In this document: piece after piece, positions 8,055 through 15,150 of the stretch
Numbering within the stretch: the first letter of the stretch is position 1
Layout of the letters: every line of letters begins with the position of its first letter
Assembly (NCBI GenBank): GCA_025350365.1
Contig: JANXXY010000352.1
Span: 1-23,269, forward strand
Direction: 5' to 3'
Length of the DNA: 23,269 bases
Source: Bacteroidales bacterium
Lineage (GTDB): Bacteria > Bacteroidota > Bacteroidia > Bacteroidales > JAAUTT01
Made by a program: the position numbers and the translations under genes
Notes under the pieces: generated by a model
The model's input: the letters and a program-made list of their open reading frames with translations, nothing else
Told to the model about the DNA's origin: nothing
Databases searched by the model: none

Positions 8055-9065
8055 ATGTCAATCACTGCAAAAAAAAGCATATCACCTGTAATGGTAATTG
8101 TTGCCTTTGCCACTGTTTACCTGGTTTGGGGCTCCACATATTTTTTTATACAGAAAGCTGTTCAGCATATTCCACCCATGATATTGGGAGCCCTTCGTTT
8201 TTTAATTGCCGGGCTATTGATGATGGGATGGTGCCTGCTTAAAGGTGAACGAATTGGTACATGGCCACAAATAAAACCTGCCATCATTAGTGGTTTGCTT
8301 TTATTATTAGTGGGTAATGGAGCAGTGATTTGGGTGGAAAAATCGCTTCCAAGTTCATTTGTAGCTATTCTGCTTTCTTCAGCTCCTATCTGGTTTGTAG
8401 CACTGGACAAACCCAAGTGGAAAGAAAATCTTACCAATCGTTCTACTATTCTCGGATTAATTATCGGTTTTATCGGTGTCATTTTATTATTCAGCGAGAA
8501 GGCTGCGGTGGCGGTTTCTTTAACTGGCAATAATTATGAAATTATTGGATTTTTCATTCTAATTATTGGTTCTATAAGTTGGGCAGGTGGATCACTCTAT
8601 TCAAAATATCATTCATCAGGATCCACAACCGTAAGTTCAGCCTGGCAGATGCTGGCGGCAGGAACCGCTTTTATGCTGGGTAGCTTTTTATCGCATGAAT
8701 GGAATGGATTTGAATTGCAATCTGTTACAACAATTTCGTGGTTATCACTTTTGTATCTTATACTTTTTGGATCGTTAGCCGCATACAGTGCCTACGTATG
8801 GTTGTTACAGGTGCAACCAGCTACACAGGTGAGCACATATGCTTACGTAAACCCGGTTGTTGCCGTATTGCTTGGCGTTTTTTTTGCAGGTGAACACATG
8901 AGTCTAGTGCAAACGAGCGGATTTGTTGTAATTCTTAGCAGCGTGCTGCTGATCAATCTGGCAAAATACAGTAACGAACAAAAACGGCTGAAATATGAAA
9001 ATTCCATAAGTGAAAACAAAAAAATAATGATGCCTGTTGCTAAGGAAAATACAGCCTGCAGCTGA
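8055..9065 (+). CDS. EamA/DMT-family exporter (RhaT/YedA-like)
   Basis: Inner-membrane permease of the drug/metabolite transporter superfamily, 336 residues. The sequence is a run of about ten hydrophobic segments arranged as two EamA repeats. The first repeat starts with the signature VYLVWGSTYFFIQKAV near residues 20-37. The second starts with SWAGGSLYSKYHSS around 180 and ends with YVNPVVAVLLGVFFAGE, the characteristic end of an EamA domain. A hydrophilic tail of about 30 residues follows. Related proteins export amino acids or other metabolites; the substrate is unknown here. Its likely former regulator, an Lrp/AsnC-type gene immediately upstream, survives only as a stump, so expression may have become constitutive or been lost. 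A modest hairpin terminator lies about 115 bases downstream. Confidence 0.9.
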   Translation: MSITAKKSISPVMVIVAFATVYLVWGSTYFFIQKAVQHIPPMILGALRFLIAGLLMMGWCLLKGERIGTWPQIKPAIISGLLLLLVGNGAVIWVEKSLPSSFVAILLSSAPIWFVALDKPKWKENLTNRSTILGLIIGFIGVILLFSEKAAVAVSLTGNNYEIIGFFILIIGSISWAGGSLYSKYHSSGSTTVSSAWQMLAAGTAFMLGSFLSHEWNGFELQSVTTISWLSLLYLILFGSLAAYSAYVWLLQVQPATQVSTYAYVNPVVAVLLGVFFAGEHMSLVQTSGFVVILSSVLLINLAKYSNEQKRLKYENSISENKKIMMPVAKENTACS

Positions 9066-9178
9066 GCAATCCTCTTGCTAATTGTAGTATGCGATAAACC
9101 AGAACCGAAGCAGCTAAGCTAAGTTAGTAACTTCGCTTGAATAAGTACCGGTTTTAAACAGGCATAAAAAGAGAATGG

Positions 9179-9202
9179 AAGCCTGACAGAGATGGGCTTT
9201 TT
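9179..9202 (+). terminator. Possible terminator downstream of the EamA exporter
   Basis: Short stem AAGCC (9179-9183) with GGCTT (9195-9199), an 11-base loop and a run of five T at 9198-9202. The stem is only 5 bp, so this is a modest candidate. It lies directly against the 3' end of the convergent toxin pseudogene. Confidence 0.45.
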
Positions 9203-9205
9203 GTT

Positions 9206-9455
9206 TTACTCATAAATATCTTTTCTATGCCCGAGTGTGATGATATCCACAATAAGTTTGTTATCAAAAATATCATAGTGAATACGATAGTTTCCAACTC
9301 TAATACGGTAACCATCTCTACCTTTTAGCTTTTTATAACCTTGTGGTCTTGGATTTTCTTCTAAATCGGCAATGGCTTCAAGTATAGGTTCCGCAATGTT
9401 GTCAGAAAGTTTATCTAATTACATTTGTAGATAAGACAGCGGTATAGTTAGGCAT
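9206..9455 (-). pseudogene. RelE/ParE-family toxin, frameshifted (module 1)
   Basis: Reading from ATG 9455 gives MPNYTAVLSTNVIR and then a TAA at 9413-9411. The next frame, from 9418 to the TAA at 9206, gives 70 further residues starting LDKLSDNIAEP. They include ENPRPQGYKKLKG, RIRVGNYRIHYDI and the C-terminal GHRKDIYE, all classic for RelE mRNA interferases. Joined, the two parts make 84 residues, the same length as the repaired toxin of the neighbouring module, if about 5 bases are missing near 9417-9419. The ATG overlaps the antitoxin stop by 8 bases, as expected for a type II toxin-antitoxin pair. An active toxin would need frame restoration, so this copy is probably dead. Confidence 0.8.
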
Positions 9456-9654
9456 TTTTTATTTTTCTTTTTTTTAGGTAATCTGAAAATAAAATGCGTT
9501 CGTCATTATCTTCTTTTTTAGCCTCGTCATACAATTTTATATCTTCTAACTCTTCCAGTTCGTCTATAATAGTGTCATACTCTTTGACAGGAAGTATAAC
9601 CAACGATTTTTTACCATCGGCATCTTTAATATATTGAGGATGTATAGAAATCAT
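9448..9654 (-). CDS. RelB/Phd-like antitoxin (module 1)
   Basis: An intact 68-residue protein of a small antitoxin type common in Bacteroidota. An N-terminal strand-rich part (DADGKKSLVILPVKEYD, about 11-27) should form the dimeric DNA-binding half, and the acidic helix IIDELEELEDIKLYDEAK (about 29-46) the neutralising half. It shares the core pattern VILP..Y...I.ELEEL.DI..YDEAK with the antitoxin at 10135-10341, but the two differ at about half of the positions. Its stop overlaps the start of the broken toxin. With the toxin frameshifted it may be an orphan antitoxin able to neutralise related RelE toxins or to repress promoters; both are inferences. The family is assigned by pattern and by the toxin next to it. 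Confidence 0.75.
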   Translation of the reverse strand: MISIHPQYIKDADGKKSLVILPVKEYDTIIDELEELEDIKLYDEAKKEDNDERILFSDYLKKRKIKNA

Positions 9655-9662
9655 AATCTTAT

Positions 9663-9800
9663 TTATTTAGAAGTTTGAATATTTTGTTCAAAGAATGTCT
9701 AAAATTTATTTTTAGTAATCATATCGTCAATATTAAGATATATAGCGTTTTTGTCTTCTTCGTCAAGTGGTGAAATCAATGGTACTTTTTAATTAGCCAT
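9663..9800 (-). pseudogene. C-terminal remnant of an XRE-type regulator (module 1)
   Basis: On the minus strand, a frame beginning at ATG 9800 reads M-A-N-stop, then KVPLISPLDEEDKNAIYLN, IDDMITKNKF, an in-frame TAG, then TFFEQNIQTSK and TAA at 9665-9663. The D-E-E-D-K...ID.M.TK.KF.. pattern resembles the C-terminal tail seen in short Bacteroidota XRE regulators, but no helix-turn-helix is left. Its end lies 8 bases before the antitoxin start, the same position as the better preserved XRE remnant of module 2. Function is lost: two internal stops and no DNA-binding domain. The family call depends partly on this parallel. I recognised nothing further in 9801-9897. Confidence 0.45.
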
Positions 9801-9897
9801 ATTGTCTTCCGCCTTTACAGATGTGGGCGTTTTGGCCTCTTATAATCCCCAGCTGCACGTGCCGAAGCACAATATATCTATGATGGAAATTCGGTGA

Positions 9898-10151
9898 TTA
9901 TCTGTATATGTCTTTTCTGTCACCAATCCTTACAACTTCCACGGTAAGAATTCTATCATAAATTTCGTAGATAATACGAAAGTTTCCTTGTCTTACCCTG
10001 TAACCACTGCGGACTTTCAGTTTCTCGCAGCCAACGGGCGAGGGTTATTGGCAAGAGCATCAATTTTAGCTTTTACGGCTATATAATCGGCTTTTGGCAG
10101 TTGTTCAAGCTGTTTTTGCGCGCCACGCAGCATTTTAATAGCGTAAGTCAT
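9898..10151 (-). pseudogene. RelE/ParE-family toxin, frameshifted (module 2)
   Basis: From ATG 10151 the frame reads MTYAIKMLRGAQKQLEQL, ..., LANNPRPLAARN and stops. Shifting frame at the GGC near 10030-10033 continues with CEKLKVRSGYRVRQGNFR, IIYEIYD and the RelE ending GDRKDIYR to TAA at 9900-9898. Adding one base (a G, making TTGGGCTGC) restores an 84-residue RelE-type toxin with the conserved NPRPLGCEKL segment. The ATG overlaps the antitoxin stop by 17 bases, a usual toxin-antitoxin arrangement. An in-frame ATG at 10262 exists but lies inside the antitoxin and is not the start. A single-base loss in a G run could also be a sequencing error, so this copy is less certainly dead than module 1. 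Confidence 0.8.
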
Positions 10152-10341
10152 CGCGTTTAGCTTCAATTTCTTTAATAGCTTGTTCGAAAGGGATAGATTC
10201 TTCGCCATTGGCTTTTGCTTCATCGTAAGCCCGTATATCTGCCAGTTCTTCCAATTCCTCAATCATTTTATTGTAGTCTCTCATGGGCAGGATTACACTA
10301 ATTTTCCGACCTTTGGTATCAGTTATGAATTGTGTTCTCAT
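10135..10341 (-). CDS. RelB/Phd-like antitoxin (module 2)
   Basis: An intact 68-residue antitoxin, the same length as the module 1 protein. Residues about 5-22 (FITDTKGRKISVILPMRD) form the predicted N-terminal DNA-binding half. IEELEELADIRAYDEAK and a charged C-terminal helix (about 32-65) form the toxin-binding half. The gene starts 11 bases after the stop of a decayed XRE regulator and overlaps the toxin start by 17 bases, so the three formed one operon from the promoter at 10702-10732. Antitoxins of this type normally repress their own operon together with the toxin; with the toxin frameshifted that control would be altered (inference). Confidence 0.78.
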   Translation of the reverse strand: MRTQFITDTKGRKISVILPMRDYNKMIEELEELADIRAYDEAKANGEESIPFEQAIKEIEAKRDDLRY

Positions 10342-10352
10342 AATTGTAATTT

Positions 10353-10674
10353 TTAACGTGTTATTTGCTGGATTTCTCTTTTGGTAGCTAACGAATCCAA
10401 AAATAATTTTATCATGTTATTATCCTAGTTTCCGAGGCTTTTCAACCGTTTTAAAAAGATTAAGAAGCTCTTTTTTTGTCCTATAGTCGTTCAGATTCAA
10501 CTTTATCCTTTGCATCGTCAATCAATAGTTGTATTAAGGGCTTCAGCGAACCGTTTCAATACATCTGAAGAAGGCAAGCTCCTAGTTTTTCATACCTTCC
10601 TTTTTAGTCAAATCGCTCTCTGTGTTTACGAGCTTATTTCTCAATTCTTTAATGCGGTTGCCCAACTGCTTCAA
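10353..10674 (-). pseudogene. XRE-family helix-turn-helix regulator, multiply broken (module 2)
   Basis: Pieces of one XRE regulator in order on the minus strand: from TTG 10674, KQLGNRIKELRNKL and then LTKKEGMKN, the first helices of an XRE domain; a gap where the recognition helix should be, with a TAG; in another frame LPSSDVLKRFAEALNTTID, the typical end of the domain; then DDAKDKVESERL and DKKELLNLFKTVEK in shifted frames; and finally MIKLFLDSLATKREIQQITR with TAA at 10355-10353. At least three frame changes and several stops make this a clear pseudogene, not a sequencing error. It lies 11 bases upstream of the antitoxin and 28 bases downstream of a well-formed promoter. Confidence 0.75.
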
Positions 10675-10701
10675 TAATACCTGTTTAAAAATAAATCAAC
10701 A

Positions 10702-10732
10702 CAAAAATAACCTTTAAATATCAATATAGCAA
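10702..10732 (-). promoter_or_regulatory. Predicted promoter of the decayed XRE-antitoxin-toxin operon
   Basis: On the minus strand, TTG at 10732-10730, a 20-base spacer and TATTTTTG at 10709-10702 match TTG-N17-23-TAnnTTTG exactly. Transcription would start near 10695, about 20 bases before the first XRE codon. The promoter looks intact although most of the genes behind it are broken. Confidence 0.6.
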
Positions 10733-10926
10733 TCATTTTAATACCTGTTGCTAATAAATTGATACTTGAAGATTTGATACAAATAAAATTTTAACATGTA
10801 ATTTCAATACTTTAAGGTGTTATAAAAATATTTATCAACAATGAAAAGTAAGGCCCAAAAACAGATAAGGACATTAACCACCGACACGAATAGCAGTAAT
10901 TAGATATTTAATTCACAAATAAATCC

Positions 10927-10934
10927 TATCTTTG
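10927..10934 (+). promoter_or_regulatory. Predicted -7 element of the DEAD-box helicase gene
   Basis: TATCTTTG fits TAnnTTTG exactly and is identical to the -7 elements at 3057 and 6004. No TTG lies at the proper distance upstream, so the -33 element is weak. The start would be near 10940, giving a leader of about 88 bases before ATG 11028, long for this window. Confidence 0.45.
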
Positions 10935-10942
10935 CCTCATAT

Positions 10943-10960
10943 TTACTTGTTAGAAAGTAA
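10943..10960 (+). promoter_or_regulatory. Small hairpin at the 5' end of the helicase leader
   Basis: TTACTT (10943-10948) pairs with AAGTAA (10955-10960) around a 6-base loop, just after the predicted transcription start. It is weak and AT-rich, with no T-run after it. It might stabilise the transcript 5' end or be chance. Confidence 0.25.
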
Positions 10961-11027
10961 TCGAAATATTTTAGGCTGCTAATTAAAATACAATTTTATT
11001 GGTGTGCCATTTACGTAATTTAATTAA

Positions 11028-12293
11028 ATGTCATTCGAAAATTTACAACTCATTGAGCCCATTCTAAGGGCATTAAAAACAGAAGGTTATGTCACTCCTA
11101 CTCCAATCCAGGAACAAGCGATCCCTCTCATTTTAGAACGAAAAGATTTATTAGGCTGTGCACAAACCGGAACAGGAAAAACTGCCGCTTTTGCCATTCC
11201 TATTTTACAAATTCTTTACGAGGAACAGAAACTTACAAAAGGCCCCCGAAGTATTAAATCGTTGATTCTTACCCCTACGCGTGAACTTGCAATACAGATT
11301 GCCGAAAGCTTTACTGCTTATGGTAAGCATACGGGATTGCGACATACCGTAATTTTTGGTGGTGTAACACAAAAAAAACAAACCGATGCCTTACAAGCTG
11401 GAGTTGATATTTTAATTGCCACTCCTGGCAGGCTGCTTGATTTGATGAATCAGAAATTTGTTCACCTTCATCATGTATCACTCTTTGTACTTGATGAAGC
11501 TGACCGTATGCTGGACATGGGCTTTATTCACGATGTTAAAAAAGTGATTAGTAAACTACCAGCCAAACGCCAAACTTTGTTTTTTTCGGCGACAATGCCT
11601 CCCGAAATTTCAAAATTAGCAGATACTATCCTTGTAAACCCGGCTAAAGTAGCAGTTACTCCGGTTTCTTCCACCGTCGATACCATCGATCAATCCATAT
11701 TCTTTGTAGATAAGGATAATAAGAAGTCTTTATTAATTCATTTATTAAAAGATCCAACTGTTCGTTCGGCATTGGTTTTTACCCGAACCAAACACGGTGC
11801 CGATAAAATTACCAAAGATCTTGTAAGAGCTGGAATCATTGCCGAAGCCATACACGGAAACAAATCACAAAATGCCCGTCAACGTGCTTTGAATAATTTC
11901 AAAACTAAATCAACCAGAGTTTTAGTTGCTACAGATATTGCAGCACGTGGGATTGATGTGGAGGACTTGTCGCATGTAATTAATTTTGAATTGCCCAACG
12001 TACCGGAAACTTACGTTCACCGCATTGGCAGAACAGGTAGAGCGGGTTTAAGCGGTGTTTCTTTTTCCTTTTGTGATGCTGAGGAAAAAGAATTTTTACG
12101 GGACATTCATAAATTAATAAACAAATCGATTCCAATTGTTGATAATCATCCATTTCCTATGGAGAATCCACATTTCGAATCCAAACCAACGGCTAAAAAG
12201 GGTACCTCAACAGGCAAATCCAATTCTCCAAGACCCACTCGTCAAGGTGAAAAAAAATGGTTTGGAAAACCAAGTCCTAATAAACGCTGGTAA
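11028..12293 (+). CDS. DEAD-box ATP-dependent RNA helicase (RhlE-like)
   Basis: Cytoplasmic RNA helicase of 421 residues, likely remodelling ribosomal or messenger RNA. The full motif set is present: Q motif with [11 protein letters not shown] (about 23-33), motif I AQTGTGKT (45-52), Ia PTREL (83-87), Ib TPGR, II DEAD (156-159), III SAT (187-189), [20 protein letters not shown] (301-310) and [12 protein letters not shown] (331-340). A short basic tail of about 50 residues, rich in Lys, Ser and Pro (ending GKPSPNKRW), fits RNA binding. No CsdA- or DbpA-type C-terminal RNA-binding domain is seen. A cyclophilin gene follows 51 bases downstream and is probably co-transcribed. A second helicase of the same type lies at 19868-21109 but differs in motif Ia and in its C-terminal tail. 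Confidence 0.94.
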   Translation: MSFENLQLIEPILRALKTEGYVTPTPIQEQAIPLILERKDLLGCAQTGTGKTAAFAIPILQILYEEQKLTKGPRSIKSLILTPTRELAIQIAESFTAYGKHTGLRHTVIFGGVTQKKQTDALQAGVDILIATPGRLLDLMNQKFVHLHHVSLFVLDEADRMLDMGFIHDVKKVISKLPAKRQTLFFSATMPPEISKLADTILVNPAKVAVTPVSSTVDTIDQSIFFVDKDNKKSLLIHLLKDPTVRSALVFTRTKHGADKITKDLVRAGIIAEAIHGNKSQNARQRALNNFKTKSTRVLVATDIAARGIDVEDLSHVINFELPNVPETYVHRIGRTGRAGLSGVSFSFCDAEEKEFLRDIHKLINKSIPIVDNHPFPMENPHFESKPTAKKGTSTGKSNSPRPTRQGEKKWFGKPSPNKRW

Positions 12294-12344
12294 TTATTTT
12301 AATAAATGTAAGTTTGCCGGTTCAAATTGAATAAAAAATAAGCT

Positions 12345-12782
12345 ATGATAAAAGCAGAAATCCACACAGAAAAAGGAGTTATGAAGGTTAATTTCTTCGA
12401 AAAAGATGCTCCAAAAACAGTTGAAAATTTTGTAAAACTGTCAAGAGATGGTTTTTATAATGGTTTGACATTTCATCGTGTAATCCCGAATTTTGTAATA
12501 CAGGGAGGATGCCCAAAAGGAACAGGTGTCGGTGGCCCTGGTTATAAAATTAAATGTGAACTTGATGGCGATAATCAATACCATGATCGGGGAGTACTTT
12601 CAATGGCTCATGCAGGAAGAGATACCGGAGGTTCGCAGTTTTTTGTATGCCATAGCCGCGCTAATACCAGCCACCTCGATCGTCAGCATACTTGTTTTGG
12701 CAAGGTATATGAAGGTCTTGATGTGATTGACAATATTCGTGAGCATGATGTAATTGAAAAAATTGTAATCATCGAAGAATAA
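12345..12782 (+). CDS. ppiB: Peptidyl-prolyl cis-trans isomerase, cyclophilin type (PpiB-like)
   Basis: A 145-residue cyclophilin without a signal peptide, so cytoplasmic; it should catalyse proline isomerisation during protein folding. Conserved segments: [13 protein letters not shown] (43-55, containing the catalytic arginine), [14 protein letters not shown] (87-100) and [12 protein letters not shown] (110-121). The position that binds cyclosporin in human CypA (Trp) is Leu111 here, as is common for bacterial forms. The length is that of the short bacterial PpiB class, somewhat below the E. coli protein. It lies 51 bases after the helicase gene, with no promoter recognised between them, and ends at a strong bidirectional terminator. 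The gene symbol is by family resemblance only. Confidence 0.9.
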   Translation: MIKAEIHTEKGVMKVNFFEKDAPKTVENFVKLSRDGFYNGLTFHRVIPNFVIQGGCPKGTGVGGPGYKIKCELDGDNQYHDRGVLSMAHAGRDTGGSQFFVCHSRANTSHLDRQHTCFGKVYEGLDVIDNIREHDVIEKIVIIEE

Positions 12783-12804
12783 ATAATCCATAATCGAATC
12801 AACT

Positions 12805-12838
12805 AAAAAGCCGGAAAATTATTTTTTCTGGCTTTTTT
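12805..12838. terminator. Bidirectional rho-independent terminator between convergent genes
   Basis: AAAAAGCC (12805-12812) pairs with GGCTTTTT (12830-12837), and the stem continues inward with GGAAAA against TTTTCT (one G-T pair), about 14 bp around a 5-base loop. T-runs occur on both strands, so it can end ppiB transcription (plus) and U32 gene transcription (minus). Confidence 0.88.
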
Positions 12839-12854
12839 CGTATTATGTACACAA

Positions 12855-15098
12855 CTAAATTCCCCTTTCATATTGGGCATTCGTTGAAGGATGAATCATT
12901 TGTCTGAGTTCATTTTTCGATTCCGGATAACCATTTATAAGATTCTCAAAAAGCTTTATTAGGCCTGATTTATCCGTTTCTAATTTAGTTTCGTTTTTAA
13001 TATCCCTTACATCAATAAAAAAACTGGAAAATAGATTCGGAAAATCAGTGACAATATCAGTATTCAATAAATTAGTATCATGATAGATACGATGATAGTT
13101 TCCTTTTGATTTTTCAATAAAAAAAATGTTTTTGTTTAAATTTGTAATGGATGCCGATTTTTTACATTGTTGAATACAAGTTTCTTCCATTTTATCATTA
13201 CTGCATCCTGTTACCTGATGAAACAGACATTGTCTGCTAGTCATTAATACAATAGGTTGATAGATGCTAAAGTATAAATCAAAATTATCAGGCTTTTTTA
13301 TTCCCTTTATTTGAATTTTACTTATTTCATTTGAAATAAACGAGCCCGAACAATTATAATTCTCTTTTAAACATAACAAGCTAAATGAGTTAACAACATT
13401 AAGAAAAGGACCTGCAATCCAAGGGATGCCCTTTTTATAAGCTTCAAAGGCTATTCCGGTGTTATCTGTTACAATACATTTTGGTTGCACTTGTTGAAGA
13501 AATTCTAACGCAGCATGGTAGTCTTCATCTATTAACACGGATGGAAACCAGGGAATTAAATCTTTGTTTTTTGTAAAAAAAGTTATTAACTCCGAACATT
13601 TATTTTTAAAACCGTCAGGAAGTTGAAAATAGATAGTTGAAGAGGTCTTATTACATAGATACAAATCCTTTTGCGAGGATATTAATACCGAAAGAGATGG
13701 GTTATCGGTTACGCTATGGTGTTTCTTTAAAAGGGGAACATCAATGGGGTCAACATATTCTTTTGAACCATTCAGGATGTACAACAGTTTTTTTTTGATG
13801 GCAGTAAGCTCCTTAAACGGTATATAAACATCGGGTGAAAGATTTTCCAACTCCAGCTTCTCAATAAAGTATTCCGTGTCATTTAAGGCTTTCAGTCTTT
13901 TTAATATCATCTCATGGTTCAATGTCTCAGTGCCGACATTGGTAAGGTTTATATCAGAATGTAAAACAAATGATCTGTCGGGCGTTTTAACCGATACGGT
14001 AAGGGGAGTGTCACATTCTCCTGAAATGCTTATGAATAAAGGAGCTTTTGCTATATTTAGTTGGGTAAGTTTGTTCTCTATATTAGTTATAATTTCTGTT
14101 CGTGCATCATAGATTTCACCTTTTGCTTTTTCTAAATTATCTTCTGAGTTTCCATCATTTATTTCAGTTAAATAGATGGCTGAATTATCCCGGGGGTTAT
14201 CAATAAACATATCCTTACTGATATTGCCCTTCAAAAAATCGTTTGAAAAGTCACGGTTAAAGACTTTATACAGTACGCTTTTGTCATTATTTACTTTATC
14301 CTCACCATAAAAACTATCCAGTTGTTTTCTCCATGCACTAACGACCGTGTACACATAATGAAACTTTTTTATTCTTCCTTCAATTTTTATGGAATCAACG
14401 CCAGCATCTGATATTTCTCTTAGATCGGTAAATGCTGAATTATCTTTCAGATTAAGGGGAAAATTTTTGCCTTTACTAGTAGGTAGATACTGGTCTCTGC
14501 ATGGTTGACTGCATCGGCCTCGATTACCCGAATTTCCTCCATTCACAGAACTCATGTAACAGATACCCGAAAAAGAGATGCAGTTGGAACCATGAACAAA
14601 TACCTCAATTAAAATTTTATGGATATGTGCAACAGTAGTTAAGGCTTTTATCTCATGAATTGCTAACTCGCGCGAAAGATTAACACGCGTAGCATTTAAT
14701 TTACTTAAAAATTGAATCTGACCTTCATTATGAGTTGTAAGTTGTGTTGATGCATGTATCTTAAAACCTTTAAAATATGTTGTTAACAGATAAAACAGGC
14801 CTAGATCCTGAACAATAAGCCCATCGATACGTGTATTTATTAATTTGTTCAGTAAGCCTATAAGTGCGGGGATTTCACTTTCAACGACAATGATATTAAG
14901 CGTTAGAAAGACTTCGCAACTGTTTTTATGTGCAAGTCTTATAATCCCATTTAAATCATTAAAGGTTATATTTGCTGCCCGATTTCTCGCATTAAATTTA
15001 TCCAGACCACAGTATACCGCATTGGCCCCCGCAAGAATTGCAGCTTTTATAGATTTAATATCCCCACCCGGCGCCAGTAATTCAATATTTTTTTCCAC
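12855..15098 (-). CDS. U32-family protein, RlhA-like (probable tRNA/rRNA hydroxylation enzyme)
   Basis: A 747-residue protein annotated by family as 'peptidase U32'. Characterised relatives are not simple proteases: E. coli RlhA hydroxylates C2501 of 23S rRNA and TrhO/TrhP-type proteins modify tRNA. Visible features: LLAPGGD at the N-terminus; the aldolase-like barrel with STQL (about 117-120); a cysteine cluster C173, C180, C196 and C200 inside the motif GICYMSSVNGG...GRCSQPCR, expected to ligate an Fe-S cluster; and KIEGR (238-242), a U32 signature. The C-terminal ~400 residues correspond to the extended (DUF3656-like) part found in RlhA. A second cysteine group (RQCLFHQVTGC and CIQQC) lies near residues 650-675. 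Start ATG 15098 puts the conserved LAPGGD at residue 8. It lies 52 bases behind the VOC gene, with a terminator after it. Confidence 0.82.
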   Translation of the reverse strand: MEKNIELLAPGGDIKSIKAAILAGANAVYCGLDKFNARNRAANITFNDLNGIIRLAHKNSCEVFLTLNIIVVESEIPALIGLLNKLINTRIDGLIVQDLGLFYLLTTYFKGFKIHASTQLTTHNEGQIQFLSKLNATRVNLSRELAIHEIKALTTVAHIHKILIEVFVHGSNCISFSGICYMSSVNGGNSGNRGRCSQPCRDQYLPTSKGKNFPLNLKDNSAFTDLREISDAGVDSIKIEGRIKKFHYVYTVVSAWRKQLDSFYGEDKVNNDKSVLYKVFNRDFSNDFLKGNISKDMFIDNPRDNSAIYLTEINDGNSEDNLEKAKGEIYDARTEIITNIENKLTQLNIAKAPLFISISGECDTPLTVSVKTPDRSFVLHSDINLTNVGTETLNHEMILKRLKALNDTEYFIEKLELENLSPDVYIPFKELTAIKKKLLYILNGSKEYVDPIDVPLLKKHHSVTDNPSLSVLISSQKDLYLCNKTSSTIYFQLPDGFKNKCSELITFFTKNKDLIPWFPSVLIDEDYHAALEFLQQVQPKCIVTDNTGIAFEAYKKGIPWIAGPFLNVVNSFSLLCLKENYNCSGSFISNEISKIQIKGIKKPDNFDLYFSIYQPIVLMTSRQCLFHQVTGCSNDKMEETCIQQCKKSASITNLNKNIFFIEKSKGNYHRIYHDTNLLNTDIVTDFPNLFSSFFIDVRDIKNETKLETDKSGLIKLFENLINGYPESKNELRQMIHPSTNAQYERGI

Positions 15099-15150
15099 AA
15101 TAGTTCTACTAGCAACAAGGGTGAAATGTGATTTATAAATACTTTGCTAT

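Larger units (their letters stand above)
10675..11027. other. AT-rich intergenic region between the relic operon and a helicase gene
   Basis: About 350 bases holding two divergent promoters (minus strand at 10702-10732, plus strand at 10927-10934) and a small hairpin near 10943-10960. Between 10733 and 10926 I see only AT-rich sequence with no recognisable gene remnant. Confidence 0.6.

Noticed and set aside
8162..8530. Minus-strand 122-codon open frame opposite the EamA exporter
   Set aside because: It is antisense to a clear membrane protein gene and has no recognisable features.
10152..10262. N-terminal extension of the module 2 toxin from ATG 10262
   Set aside because: It lies inside the antitoxin in another frame; the RelE N-terminus fits ATG 10151.
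10841..10903. A 20-codon open frame (MKSKAQKQIRTLTTDTNSSN) before the helicase promoter
   Set aside because: Too short, with no ribosome site, promoter or family support.
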